Positions 16,453 through 25,182 of a stretch of 64,000 bases of DNA are shown here, in pieces (the stretch's first letter is position 1; the number at the start of each line of letters is the position of its first letter). The stretch is from JBLHZY01 sp050633265 (GTDB lineage: Bacteria; Pseudomonadota; Alphaproteobacteria; Rhodobacterales; Rhodobacteraceae): the NCBI GenBank assembly GCA_050633265.1, contig JBOEGE010000001.1, positions 248,001 to 312,000 on the forward strand, in the 5' to 3' direction. Both the position numbers and the translations under genes were made by a program. Under the pieces are notes generated by a model, which did not search any database, was not told the origin of the DNA, and was given only the letters and a program-made list of their open reading frames with translations.

Positions 16453-16608
16453 ATACTCACCCTCCTAAAGACCCGCGCGCGAGCCGTGCATCCTTGCACC
16501 AATTGTGCCCAAACCATAAGGCAATACTATATAGAGTGCATAGCCTGCATCAATATGCCTCGCAACGGGCGCAAGCCAAAACATCGGTTTTTGCCGCTAC
16601 GAAACAGA

Positions 16609-16866
16609 TCACCCGCCCAAAAACGTCCGCCGAACCTCCGGATCCGCCAGTAAAGCGGCGCCCGTATCCGTATAAGCATTCGCGCCTTGCACCAAAACAT
16701 AGCCCTTATCGGCAATCTCCAAAGCCTGGCGCGCATTCTGCTCAACCATCAAAATCGAAATCCCCGTGCGCGCGACCTCAATAATGCGCGCTTTGCCTTT
16801 CACAGTTGTCCAAATATCCCCGCCGGAGGCTCCAACATGCGCCGCAAACACCGCCTCAATCCTCAA
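16609..16866 (-). pseudogene. livF: livF remnant (ABC transporter ATPase, N-terminal part missing)
   Basis: Only the last 55 to 60 codons of a LivF ATPase survive, from about 16790 down to the stop at 16609 (IIEVARTGISILMVEQNARQ ... DPEVRRTFLGG, family C-terminus). Walker A, Q-loop, signature and Walker B are absent; full LivF is about 230-240 residues. Upstream, the frame runs through a 38-bp dispersed repeat (16798-16835) and reaches the livG stop, so any product would begin at a TTG overlapping that stop and have 85 residues. The repeat lies at the point where livF homology ends, suggesting repeat-associated deletion. Alternative explanations are an assembly join or a hypothetical tiny regulatory protein. 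Confidence 0.85.
16798..16835 (+). repeat. Dispersed 38-bp repeat, copy 1 (inside livF remnant)
   Basis: Identical over 38 bp to 39905-39942 and similar to 40086-40123 and the inverted copy 43481-43513. The core reads TTTCACAGTTG..CAAATATCCCCGCCGGAGGC. It contains a small CTCCGGCGGAG-like dyad. Similar short GCC TCCGGCGGGGATATTT elements are, from memory, common near gene ends in Rhodobacterales. Confidence 0.85.
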
Positions 16867-17648
16867 GCGCTTGCCCCCGCAGCCTTATTCTTCAAACCCG
16901 TCCCAAGATAGGCCTCAATCACCGCCTCATTCTGCATGATCTCAGCCGCGGATCCCTGCGCCAAAACGCGCCCCTCCGCCATCACGATCACCGGATCACA
17001 CAGGCGTTTGATGAAATCCATATCATGCTCAATCATGCAAAACGTATAGCCGCGCTCCTTGTTAAGCCGCACAATCGCATCGCCAATCGTGCCCAAAAGC
17101 GTGCGGTTCACACCCGCGCCCACCTCATCCAAAAAGACGATCTTAGCATCCACCATCATCGTGCGGCCAAGCTCCAAAAGCTTCTTCTGCCCGCCCGAGA
17201 GATTGCCCGCTTTCTCGTCTTTGAGATGCGAAATCGTCAGAAAATCAAGAACCTCATCCGCCTGTTTCAAAAGCCCCGCTTCCTCTTGGGCGATCCGCCC
17301 ACGGCCAAACCAGGCGTTCCAAAGCGTCTCGCCGGATTGATGGCCCGGAACCATCATCAGGTTCTCGCGCACGCTCATCGAGGAAAACTCATGGGCGATC
17401 TGAAAGGTCCGCAGCAAGCCGCGATGAAAAAGCTCATGCGGGGGCAGGCCGGTGATATCCTCGCCCTGCATTGTGACCTTGCCCGATGTGGGCGGCAAAA
17501 CCCCGGCAATCACATTAAACAGCGTGGTTTTGCCCGCGCCATTGGGGCCGATCAGCCCGGTGATGCTGCCATCTGCAATCTCAAGCGAGGCGCCATCAAC
17601 AGCGTGAAACCCGCCGAAATGTTTGTGAAGATCATGCGCGCCGATCAT
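16863..17648 (-). CDS. livG: Branched-chain amino-acid ABC transporter ATPase
   Basis: Complete 261-residue ATPase. Walker A GPNGAGKTTLFN (about residue 35), Q-loop FQIAHEFSSM, signature NLSGGQKKLLELGR, Walker B KIVFLDEVGAGVN and the LivG-type C-terminus (AVIEAYLGTG) are present. It energises import through LivH/LivM, normally as a heterodimer with LivF. Its stop is directly followed by the livF remnant. The residue after Walker B is Val-Gly-Ala rather than the commoner Pro-xx-Gly (D-E-V for D-E-P), a mild deviation; the catalytic Glu is kept. livJ lies 92 nt upstream, beyond an intrinsic terminator that probably attenuates read-through. Confidence 0.9.
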   Translation of the reverse strand: MIGAHDLHKHFGGFHAVDGASLEIADGSITGLIGPNGAGKTTLFNVIAGVLPPTSGKVTMQGEDITGLPPHELFHRGLLRTFQIAHEFSSMSVRENLMMVPGHQSGETLWNAWFGRGRIAQEEAGLLKQADEVLDFLTISHLKDEKAGNLSGGQKKLLELGRTMMVDAKIVFLDEVGAGVNRTLLGTIGDAIVRLNKERGYTFCMIEHDMDFIKRLCDPVIVMAEGRVLAQGSAAEIMQNEAVIEAYLGTGLKNKAAGASA

Positions 17649-17693
17649 GCAAAGCGTTCCTTATAACGGGTGCAACCCCTTGCACCGCATAGC

Positions 17694-17724
17694 AAAAAGG
17701 GCAGCACGGCCTGCGCGCTGCCCT
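17694..17724 (-). terminator. Intrinsic terminator/attenuator between livJ and livG
   Basis: On the minus strand the stem AGGGCAGC / GCTGCCCT is followed by five Ts. It lies 16 nt after the livJ stop and before livG. This fits the common pattern of high binding-protein expression with partial read-through to the other transporter genes. Confidence 0.8.
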
Positions 17725-17740
17725 CAAATTTTCGACCCGC

Positions 17741-18937
17741 TTACTTAAAGCTTACAGTCTCATAAGCATTGCCCGTGATCGTGTAATAACGGTAGGTGCC
17801 CGCAGCTTCACCTGGGCCGATAAGCTCAACATTGGTCGCGCCAACATAATCAACGTCGCCGCCCGCTTTGAGAATATCAAGCGCCTTGCCAAGCTCGCCG
17901 GGAAGGATCTTTTCGCCCGGCGCATTGGCCACCGCCAAAAGGTTGGCCGCAACCGCGCCGCGTGTCGCTTCGCCGCCCTTCATCATCGCCATCGCGATCA
18001 AAGCGCCCGCATCATAGCTTTCGCGTGTGTAGGAGCTTTCGCCGTTGATCCCAGCCGCAGTTGCAAGGGCTGCAAATGCATCCGCACCTTCGCCTTGGCT
18101 CCATGGAACCGCGCCGTAAGACCCTTCAAGAACATCGCCAAGCGCTTCCACAAGGCTATCCGCATACATGCCATCGCCCAGCAAGAACGTGTCAAACGCG
18201 CCAGTGTCAGACGCGGCTTGGATGATGCCTTTACCGCCCTGATCCGCATAGCCAAGCACAGCGAGCAATTCACCACCAGCCGAGGCAAGCGCGCCGATCT
18301 CAGCGGCATAATCTGCTTTGCCATCTTCATGCGCAGCAACAATAGTGACATCACCGCCAGCCGCTTTAAACGCCTCAACGAAACTGTCCGAAAGACCCTT
18401 GCCGTAATCCGAATTTGTATACGTTACAGCTACGGATTTCACGCCTTTTTCGCCCAAAATGCCGGCCAACACTTCGCCTTGGCGCGCATCCGATGGGGAT
18501 GTGCGGAAGAACAGATCATTGTCTTCAGCGGCCGACAGCGCCGGGCTTGTGGCCGATGGAGACACCATCACAACCCCGTTAGGCACCGCCACATTGGCCA
18601 GAACCGCCCCCGTCACGCCCGAACAATCCGCGCCCATAATGGCAACAACATTGTCAGAGGTCACAAGACGCTCCGCCGCAGCAGAAGCGGCCGCTGCATC
18701 AATACATGTACTATCGGCGCGCACAGGCGCAAGCGTGATCCCATCAAGGAATTTGCCGGAATCATTGATCTCTTTAAAGGCCAATTCGGCGCTATCGGCC
18801 ATATGCGGCGCAAGCGATTCAATCGGGCCGGTAAACCCAAGGATCACGCCGATTTTGGCTTCTTTTGCATGGCCCTCAGCGAATGCAGCGCCCGACATCA
18901 AAGCACATGCAGCCGTCGCGATAAGCAGCTTTTTCAT
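17741..18937 (-). CDS. Branched-chain amino-acid type periplasmic binding protein
   Basis: LivJ/LivK-family solute-binding protein of 398 residues. Signal peptide MKKLLIATAACALMSGAAFA/EGHAKEAKIGVILGFTGP, then the two-lobed peripla_BP_6 fold with ligand-contact segments SPSATSPALS and TYTNSDYGKGLSDSF. First gene of the liv operon, with ribosome site GGGAGATAATT before the ATG. It feeds the LivHM permease. The ligand is not determined; Roseobacter genomes hold many copies of this family for different amino acids. The Thr ACA/GCT-rich codon choice suggests high expression. Confidence 0.9.
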   Translation of the reverse strand: MKKLLIATAACALMSGAAFAEGHAKEAKIGVILGFTGPIESLAPHMADSAELAFKEINDSGKFLDGITLAPVRADSTCIDAAAASAAAERLVTSDNVVAIMGADCSGVTGAVLANVAVPNGVVMVSPSATSPALSAAEDNDLFFRTSPSDARQGEVLAGILGEKGVKSVAVTYTNSDYGKGLSDSFVEAFKAAGGDVTIVAAHEDGKADYAAEIGALASAGGELLAVLGYADQGGKGIIQAASDTGAFDTFLLGDGMYADSLVEALGDVLEGSYGAVPWSQGEGADAFAALATAAGINGESSYTRESYDAGALIAMAMMKGGEATRGAVAANLLAVANAPGEKILPGELGKALDILKAGGDVDYVGATNVELIGPGEAAGTYRYYTITGNAYETVSFK

Positions 18938-19162
18938 AATTATCTCCCATTATGGATCTATATCCTGAGGCGAAGGTTAGAACGGGCGCTTGGAAATGAA
19001 AAGGCCTCTCGTTTGGCTGCCCCCACGGCAAGCATTACCCAGCTATGCCCCTTATTTTAACGCCGATCCGCAAAGCGCGCCCGGGCGCATGCGCATCACG
19101 GCGCGCGCGATCTTGGATCCATTGAACAGGGCCAATCCCGCCCCACAACCCTAGGCTGAACA

Positions 19163-20275
19163 TCAATGATTGCCGCGCTCACGATAAGGGGTCGTTTCAT
19201 ATTGCGCGCGGTAGCATTTGGAGAAATGCGAGGGCGAAGAAAACCCACAGGCCAGCGCCACATTGATCACCGACATATCGCTTTGCATCAACAAGTTGCG
19301 CGCCTTGGATAGGCGCAAATCCATATAATAGCGCTTGGGCGAGCGGCTTAAATAGCGGCGAAAAAGCCGCTCGAGCTGACGGGTCGAAAGCCCAACATCC
19401 GCCGCCAAACGCGCCGGCGAAATCGGATCCTCGATATTGGCCTCCATCATCTTGACCACTTGCGAAAGCTTGGGATGGCGCACGCCCATGCGGGTTGGCA
19501 CCGAAAGGCGCTGGGTGTCTTGTGCGGTGCGGATCGAGGAATAGATCAGCTGATCCGCAACCGCATTGGCCAGATCCGGCCCGTGATGATCGGCCACAAG
19601 GCGCAGCATCAGATCAATCGAAGAGGTCCCGCCCGCTGTTGTCAACCGGTTGCCATCCGCCACAAAGACCGATTTCGTAAGCGTCACATCCTCGAATGTT
19701 TCCATGAAACTATCGGCGTTTTCCCAATGGATCGTGGCGCGCTTACCATCAAGCAATCCCGCCAAGGCCAGCGTATGGGCCGCCGTGCACAGCCCGCCAA
19801 TCGCCGCCCCGCGCCGGGCCTCGCGGCGCAACCAATTCAACACCGGCTTGGTCGTGGCGCGCGCAATATCAAGCCCGCCGCAAAGAATGATCGTGTCGTC
19901 GCGATCCAGAACCTCGAGCCCGCCATCAAGGCGAAATTCTGTGCCTGCTGAACAGCGCGCAAATCCGCCCGCCTCAAAAGTCTCGCCCACCAAACGCCAT
20001 GTATAAAGCGGCGCGCCGCTCATCCGATTGGCAACCCGCAAAACCTCAAGCGCGCCGGCAAAAGACAGCAGCGAAAACTGATGCAACAGCACAAAGATAA
20101 ACCGCCGCTGCGCCCCGCGGACAAAAGCCGCACCATCAGGCGCCTGCTCAGAACCCGCATCCTGCGCAGCATTCCCCACCGCAGCTTTCCCCGGCGCAAC
20201 ATCCCCAACCGCCCGATCGCTGGATCCGGGCAGCGCATCCATATCGCGCGCAATATCAGATGGATCAGATCGCAT
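19163..20275 (-). CDS. GlxA-family (DJ-1/PfpI plus AraC HTH) transcriptional regulator
   Basis: A 370-residue regulator. The N-terminal class I glutamine-amidotransferase-like domain (from FIFVLLHQFSLLSFAGALEV to about residue 225, with GGLCTAAHTLALAGLLDGK) senses a small molecule. The C-terminal AraC double HTH is intact (SPARLAADVGLSTRQLERLF and DMSVINVALACGFSSPSHFS). The family controls catabolism of carnitine, choline/glycine betaine, arginine and similar compounds; the ligand here is unknown and no obvious target lies beside it. I chose the ATG at 20275. The frame is open further upstream, but only to a TTG with no ribosome site. Uncertain start. Confidence 0.85.
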   Translation of the reverse strand: MRSDPSDIARDMDALPGSSDRAVGDVAPGKAAVGNAAQDAGSEQAPDGAAFVRGAQRRFIFVLLHQFSLLSFAGALEVLRVANRMSGAPLYTWRLVGETFEAGGFARCSAGTEFRLDGGLEVLDRDDTIILCGGLDIARATTKPVLNWLRREARRGAAIGGLCTAAHTLALAGLLDGKRATIHWENADSFMETFEDVTLTKSVFVADGNRLTTAGGTSSIDLMLRLVADHHGPDLANAVADQLIYSSIRTAQDTQRLSVPTRMGVRHPKLSQVVKMMEANIEDPISPARLAADVGLSTRQLERLFRRYLSRSPKRYYMDLRLSKARNLLMQSDMSVINVALACGFSSPSHFSKCYRAQYETTPYRERGNH

Positions 20276-20468
20276 GTATCGCTCACTTCGCACCAATTTC
20301 AGACAGTCACCGAAACAGGTTTCCCATTTGCGATCAAGCGCCCATCGGCCAAAACAGCCATTCAAAGCCCGATTTGCCTGTTTTCAGCCCGCGCGCGACC
20401 CCCTATACATTAAGCCCTGATACCGCTAACTCGGATCAGACAATTGAGAGACAAATCGGAGAAGAGCG

Positions 20469-21836
20469 ATGAATGATTGGGTAAAAACGGGCTGGCGCAA
20501 CAAGCCTCGGGTCCAGATGCCCGACTATACGGATGCAGCGGCGCTTCAGGCCGTTGAGGCGCAATTGGCCAAATATCCGCCGCTCGTCTTTGCAGGCGAA
20601 GCGCGCAAGCTTAAGGCCGATCTTGGGCGTGCGGCGCGCGGCGAGGCGTTTTTGCTTCAGGGCGGGGATTGCGCCGAAAGCTTTGCGGAATTCTCTGCCG
20701 ATGGCATCCGCGACACGTTCAAAGTGATGCTGCAAATGGCGATGGTTTTGACTTATGGCGCCAAAGTGCCCGTTGTGAAAGTTGGCCGGATGGCCGGGCA
20801 ATTTGCCAAGCCGCGCTCCGCCCCAACCGAAACCAGCGGCGGTGTTGAGCTGCCAAGCTATCGCGGCGATATCATCAACGGCTTTGATTTCACCCCCGAA
20901 GCGCGCATCCCTGATCCTGCGCGTATGTTGCAGGCCTATACCCAAGCGGCCGCCTCGCTCAATCTTTTGCGCGCCTTTTCCAAGGGCGGTTTTGCCGATA
21001 TTCACCGGGTGCATTCCTGGACATTGGGCTTTACCGATCGCGATGAGGCCGAAAAATACCGTGATATGGCCGAGCGCATCCAAGACACGCTTGATTTCAT
21101 CACCGCCGCCGGGATGAGCGGCGAGAGCAATCCCGATCTGGCCACGGTCGATTTTTACGTGAGCCACGAGGCGCTGCTGCTTGAATATGAAGAAGCGCTT
21201 TGCCGGATTGATAGCACCTCGGGCCTGCCGGTTGCGGGTTCAGGCCATATGATCTGGATCGGCGATCGCACCCGCCAGCCAGACGGCGCGCATGTTGAAT
21301 TCTGCCGCGGTGTGCAAAATCCGATCGGGCTGAAATGCGGCCCAAGCACAACGCCAGAGGATCTCAAAGTCTTGATGGCCAAGCTGAACCCGGAAAATGA
21401 GGCGGGCCGCCTCACGCTGATCGCGCGCTTTGGTGCAGGATCGGTGGGCGATCATCTGCCCCGTTTGATCAAGGCGGTGAATGAAGAGGGGGCCAATGTG
21501 CTTTGGTCCTGTGATCCGATGCATGGCAACACGATCAAATCAACCACCGGCTATAAAACCCGGCCCTTTGAAAGCGTGCTGCGGGAGGTTCAGGAATTCT
21601 TTGGGGTGCACAAGGCCGAAGGAACAATCCCGGGCGGCGTGCATTTTGAGATGACCGGTAAGGATGTCACCGAATGCACCGGCGGGGTGCGCGCGGTCAC
21701 GGATGAGGATCTTTCGGATCGCTATCACACCGCTTGCGATCCGCGCCTCAATGCAAGCCAAGCGCTTGAGCTGGCCTTCCTTGTGGCCGAAGAACTGGGC
21801 GCACGCCGCGCCCCGGCAGCGGCTCAGGCGGTTTGA
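20469..21836 (+). CDS. aroG: Class II 3-deoxy-7-phosphoheptulonate (DAHP) synthase
   Basis: First enzyme of the shikimate pathway: phosphoenolpyruvate plus erythrose 4-phosphate gives DAHP, in the cytoplasm. The 455-residue length and the motifs LLQGGDCAESF, YRGDIINGF, GSGHMIWIGDRTR, NPIGLKCGPS and LWSCDPMHGNT are those of the plant-like class II (DAHP_synth_2) family, not the E. coli AroFGH class. Metal-binding Cys, His, Glu and Asp positions appear present. The ribosome site GGAGAAGAGCG precedes the ATG. A bidirectional terminator follows at 21889-21918. It is monocistronic and divergent from the GlxA regulator. Confidence 0.95.
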   Translation: MNDWVKTGWRNKPRVQMPDYTDAAALQAVEAQLAKYPPLVFAGEARKLKADLGRAARGEAFLLQGGDCAESFAEFSADGIRDTFKVMLQMAMVLTYGAKVPVVKVGRMAGQFAKPRSAPTETSGGVELPSYRGDIINGFDFTPEARIPDPARMLQAYTQAAASLNLLRAFSKGGFADIHRVHSWTLGFTDRDEAEKYRDMAERIQDTLDFITAAGMSGESNPDLATVDFYVSHEALLLEYEEALCRIDSTSGLPVAGSGHMIWIGDRTRQPDGAHVEFCRGVQNPIGLKCGPSTTPEDLKVLMAKLNPENEAGRLTLIARFGAGSVGDHLPRLIKAVNEEGANVLWSCDPMHGNTIKSTTGYKTRPFESVLREVQEFFGVHKAEGTIPGGVHFEMTGKDVTECTGGVRAVTDEDLSDRYHTACDPRLNASQALELAFLVAEELGARRAPAAAQAV

Positions 21837-21888
21837 TCCGGGGGAAATAAGGCGCTGATTTGCGCCCACAAAGATTAACAAGAATAAG

Positions 21889-21918
21889 AAAAAGCCGGGC
21901 AATCTGCCCGGCTTTTGC
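21889..21918. terminator. Bidirectional intrinsic terminator
   Basis: Stem AAAGCCGGGC / GCCCGGCTTT with loop AATCT, A-rich on the left and T-rich on the right. It serves aroG on the plus strand and the PAS protein (stop at 21992) on the minus strand. Confidence 0.9.
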
Positions 21919-21991
21919 CTTTTTCCAACCTGTCAGATCGGCCAGATTCGCGCCAAATGTGGCAGATTCAGCCCCCTAAAACGCGCCCCTG

Positions 21992-22792
21992 TTAATCATC
22001 ATTATCGCTCACAAGGCGCAATGCAGGGCGCTTTTTGCTTGGATTTTCCGCCTCGGCTTTGCCCTTTTCCTTGCGCCCCTCAAAGCCACCAGCAGCCTCA
22101 AACGCGCGTTTGGCTTCGGCAAAACCACTTGGCACATAGCCCGGCTTCTTCTCAGACGACAAAGGCATCTTGGCGCGCGGTTTCAGGGCGGCCCCGGCCA
22201 TCGGCTTTTTCGGGCTTGCCACTGCGGGCGCATTTGGATCGACAATAATCGGGCGGCGGGTGATTTCCAGAACCTCAAAGCGGCGCGGCTGGCGGCCAAT
22301 ATCACCGCGCGATTGCAAACATCCCAGCACCCGGTTCACATCCCCAAGATCGCTTTTCAGCGGGCAAAGCAGCAATTGCGCATCCAGCGCGCCGCGCCCC
22401 ATGCCGCGCTCCCCGCGCAGAGAAACTTGAATGATTTCAGGGCCTTCAAAGACTTCTTCCATGGCGGCAGAAATCTTAACCCGCGACTCCGGTGTAAACA
22501 TCGCGGTAAGGGGCATGCCGCGCACTTCCATCCCCATCAGATCAGAAAGATGCATCCCCGCAAGGCGGAACCGCGCAACCCCAGCAGCGATCCGCTCTAG
22601 GATAAACGCATATTCCAGCGCATCATTCATCCCGCGTGGATCAATCTCAGAACGCGCAGGCACCGCACGACCGTTGCGCAGGCCCTCCCAATAGGCCTCG
22701 ACCTGAGCAACTGCGGGGTAATTCATCTCGGACCTGCGGGGCATAAGAGAAATGACATTGTTGTCTTTTGCATACTCAGTTTTCACGGTCAT
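21992..22792 (-). CDS. PAS-domain protein (PAS_5-like), function unknown
   Basis: About 266 residues. The N-terminal half (to about residue 165) matches the small alphaproteobacterial PAS_5 family: YWEGLRNGRAVPARSEIDP, then FILERIAAGVARFRLAGMHL, then a C-terminal core strand set ending RRFEVLEITRRPI. The remaining 90 residues are Lys/Pro/Ala-rich and probably disordered. It has no signal peptide, membrane span or output domain, so any signalling role would need a partner. ATGs at 22798 and 22792 are both possible; GGATGG lies just upstream of 22792. It is divergent from yicC, and the shared region has several TTAA and CTTATCGTAAG-like elements. Confidence 0.75.
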   Translation of the reverse strand: MTVKTEYAKDNNVISLMPRRSEMNYPAVAQVEAYWEGLRNGRAVPARSEIDPRGMNDALEYAFILERIAAGVARFRLAGMHLSDLMGMEVRGMPLTAMFTPESRVKISAAMEEVFEGPEIIQVSLRGERGMGRGALDAQLLLCPLKSDLGDVNRVLGCLQSRGDIGRQPRRFEVLEITRRPIIVDPNAPAVASPKKPMAGAALKPRAKMPLSSEKKPGYVPSGFAEAKRAFEAAGGFEGRKEKGKAEAENPSKKRPALRLVSDNDD

Positions 22793-22944
22793 CACCATCC
22801 GGTTGACACCAAAACCGCCGGGCTGTTCACTGCGCGGCACTTGAGGCGTCTGTTAATACTTATCGTAAGAAACCTTACTCAGTCGTTAATATGCCATGAA
22901 ACTGCCTCAATTGGTGAAAATTCAGCGCAAGTGGTTAACACAGC

Positions 22945-23832
22945 ATGATCCGATCAATGACAGGCTTTGCAAATCTGCGGGGCGAACAGGATAATTTTAG
23001 CTGGAGCTGGGAGCTGCGGGCGGTCAATGCGCGCGGCTTTGATCTGCGTCTGCGCGCGCCCGAATGGATCGAGGGGCTTGAGCCTGCGCTGCGCAGCGCC
23101 ATCTCGAAAGCCGTGACACGGGGCAATGTCACGCTCAATCTGCGACTCACCCGCGATGAAATCAGCGAGGCCCCGGTCGTTAATCCTGCTGCGTTGGAGG
23201 CGGCCCTGAACGCGCTGAGCCAGATCGAAGCGGCCGCCCATGACGCCGGCATGCCGCTTGCCCCATCAACCGCGCCCCAGATCATGGCCCTGCGCGGCGT
23301 GATGGAAGCCCCCCGCATAGAGGCCGATGCCGCCCCGCTGCTGGCCGCGCTGCTGGCCCAGATCCCCGCGCTGATCGAAAGCTTTGAAGCGATGCGCATA
23401 GGCGAGGGGGCCGCGTTGCGCGATCTGCTCACCGGCCAGATAGATGAGATCGCCCGCCTGACCCAAGCAGCCGCCAAAGCCGCCACAGCCCGTAAAGCCC
23501 AGGTTGCCGCCAATCTCAAAGCGGCCCTTGCGCGCATCCTTGAAAGCGCCGAGGCCGACCCGGATCGTATCGCCCAAGAGCTCGCGCTGCTTGCGGTCAA
23601 ATCCGACATCACCGAAGAGATCGACCGCCTGCACACCCATGTCGCCACGGCCCGCGCGCTGCTCAAAGAGGGCGGCCCTGTGGGGCGCAAGCTTGATTTC
23701 CTCACCCAGGAATTTAACCGCGAGGCCAATACGCTTTGCTCCAAGGCCGGCGCGGCCGATCTGACCTCCATTGGGCTTGACCTCAAGGCCGTGATCGACC
23801 AGATGCGCGAACAGGTTCAAAACGTGGAATAG
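22945..23832 (+). CDS. yicC: YicC-family endoribonuclease
   Basis: 295 residues, full length. The family N-terminus IRSMTGFANLRGEQDNFSW and the C-terminus KLDFLTQEFNREANTLCSKA ... LKAVIDQMREQVQNVE are diagnostic. YicC proteins are reported as RNA-cleaving enzymes acting in RNA turnover, in the cytoplasm. It is followed by gmk after 3 nt, a conserved pairing in bacteria, and the two must share a transcript with the gamma carbonic anhydrase gene. No strong ribosome site is seen before the ATG. Confidence 0.93.
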   Translation: MIRSMTGFANLRGEQDNFSWSWELRAVNARGFDLRLRAPEWIEGLEPALRSAISKAVTRGNVTLNLRLTRDEISEAPVVNPAALEAALNALSQIEAAAHDAGMPLAPSTAPQIMALRGVMEAPRIEADAAPLLAALLAQIPALIESFEAMRIGEGAALRDLLTGQIDEIARLTQAAAKAATARKAQVAANLKAALARILESAEADPDRIAQELALLAVKSDITEEIDRLHTHVATARALLKEGGPVGRKLDFLTQEFNREANTLCSKAGAADLTSIGLDLKAVIDQMREQVQNVE

Positions 23833-23835
23833 AGC

Positions 23836-24477
23836 ATGGCTGACAGACGCGGACTTTTGATCATTCTTTCCTCGCCCTCTGGCGCGGGCAAATCGACGCT
23901 CTCTAAGCGGCTGCGCGATTGGGATAGCAATGTGCGCTTTTCGATTTCAGCCACAACCCGCCCGCCGCGCCCCGGCGAAGAAGAGGGGCGCGAATATTAC
24001 TTTCGCTCGCGCGCTGAATTTGAGGCGATGATTGAAGCCGGCGAGATGCTTGAACATGCCGAGGTTTTTGGCAATCTCTACGGCTCGCCGCGCGGCCCGG
24101 TCAACGAAGCGATCACCGCCGGGCGCGATGTCTTGTTTGATGTGGATTGGCAGGGCGGCCAGCAAGTCCGCAATTCGGTTCTGGGCAAACATGTGCTTTC
24201 GGTCTTTATTCTGCCCCCCTCGATGGAAGAGCTGGAGCGCCGCCTGATCGCCCGCGCCCAAGACGCGCCCGAAGTGATTGAAGCGCGGATGAAAAAGAGC
24301 CGCGATGAGATCAGCCACTGGCCGGAATATGATTATGTGCTGATCAATGATGATCTGGACGAAACCTTCGAGCGCCTCAAAACCATCGTCAGCGCCGAGC
24401 GCATGCGCATCTCGCAGCAGCCTGATCTGGTGGATCGTGTCCGCAAGCTCAACCATGAATTCGAGGAACGCAAATGA
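23836..24477 (+). CDS. gmk: Guanylate kinase
   Basis: Phosphorylates GMP (and dGMP) to GDP with ATP, in the cytoplasm. 213 residues. P-loop SSPSGAGKSTLS near residue 12, GMP-binding segment SATTRPPRPGEEEGREYYF near residue 36, and VLFDVDWQGGQQVR. The family C-terminus (DLVDRVRKLNHEF) is complete. Second gene of the yicC operon; its stop overlaps the next start (ATGA). Confidence 0.96.
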   Translation: MADRRGLLIILSSPSGAGKSTLSKRLRDWDSNVRFSISATTRPPRPGEEEGREYYFRSRAEFEAMIEAGEMLEHAEVFGNLYGSPRGPVNEAITAGRDVLFDVDWQGGQQVRNSVLGKHVLSVFILPPSMEELERRLIARAQDAPEVIEARMKKSRDEISHWPEYDYVLINDDLDETFERLKTIVSAERMRISQQPDLVDRVRKLNHEFEERK

Positions 24478-25004
24478 CCCTTTATGCCCTTGGCGATCAT
24501 CGCCCCGAGCTTCCCGAAAGCGGCGACTTCTGGATCGCGCCGGATGCCAATGTGATCGGCAAAGTAAAGCTCTGCGAGGGCAGCTCGATCTGGTTTGGCG
24601 CGAGCTTGCGCGGCGATAATGAGCTGATCACTTTGGGCAAGGGCAGCAACATCCAAGAGAATTGCGTTTTACATACAGACATGGGCTTCCCACTGACAAT
24701 CGGCGAGAATTGCACCATCGGCCACAAGGTCATGCTGCATGGTTGCACCATTGGCGATGGATCGTTGATCGGCATGGGGGCGACGGTTCTGAATGGCGCG
24801 GTGATCGGCAAAAACTGCCTGATCGGGGCAGGGGCCTTGATCACCGAAGGCAAACATATCCCCGATGGATCGCTGGTGATGGGCGCACCGGGCAAAATCA
24901 TACGCAGCTTTAGCGATGAGGAGGCCGCGCGCATGACACTGGGCGCTTTGAGCTATCAGAAAAACATGCGCCGCTTTCGCGAAGAATTGCGCGCCTTAGA
25001 TTAA
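24474..25004 (+). CDS. Gamma-class carbonic anhydrase-like hexapeptide protein
   Basis: 176-residue left-handed beta-helix protein of the YrdA/PaaY/CaiE group. Hexapeptide repeats run from about residue 20 to 140 (IGKVKLCEGSSIWFGAS through LIGMGATVLNGAVIGKN). The three metal-ligand histidines of gamma carbonic anhydrases are at LHTDMG, IGHKV and LHGCTIG. A C-terminal helix (YQKNMRRFREEL) follows. It probably binds a metal in the cytoplasm; carbonic anhydrase activity is variable in this family. Translationally coupled to gmk. Confidence 0.88.
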   Translation: MTLYALGDHRPELPESGDFWIAPDANVIGKVKLCEGSSIWFGASLRGDNELITLGKGSNIQENCVLHTDMGFPLTIGENCTIGHKVMLHGCTIGDGSLIGMGATVLNGAVIGKNCLIGAGALITEGKHIPDGSLVMGAPGKIIRSFSDEEAARMTLGALSYQKNMRRFREELRALD

Positions 25005-25182
25005 GCCGTTTCGCCCAAAGCGGCCAAAATTCGCCCTCGGATATGGCCCGGCGCAGGCCAAGCCACAGCCAAACAGGCGCGATTGAAAGCCCCGCTTTGC
25101 CAATGGCCCGGTGAAACAAAAACGGCGCTGTGAAGAAAAAACCCTGCTCTTTGAGCCGCCAAACGATTCTCTATCGCCGGGA

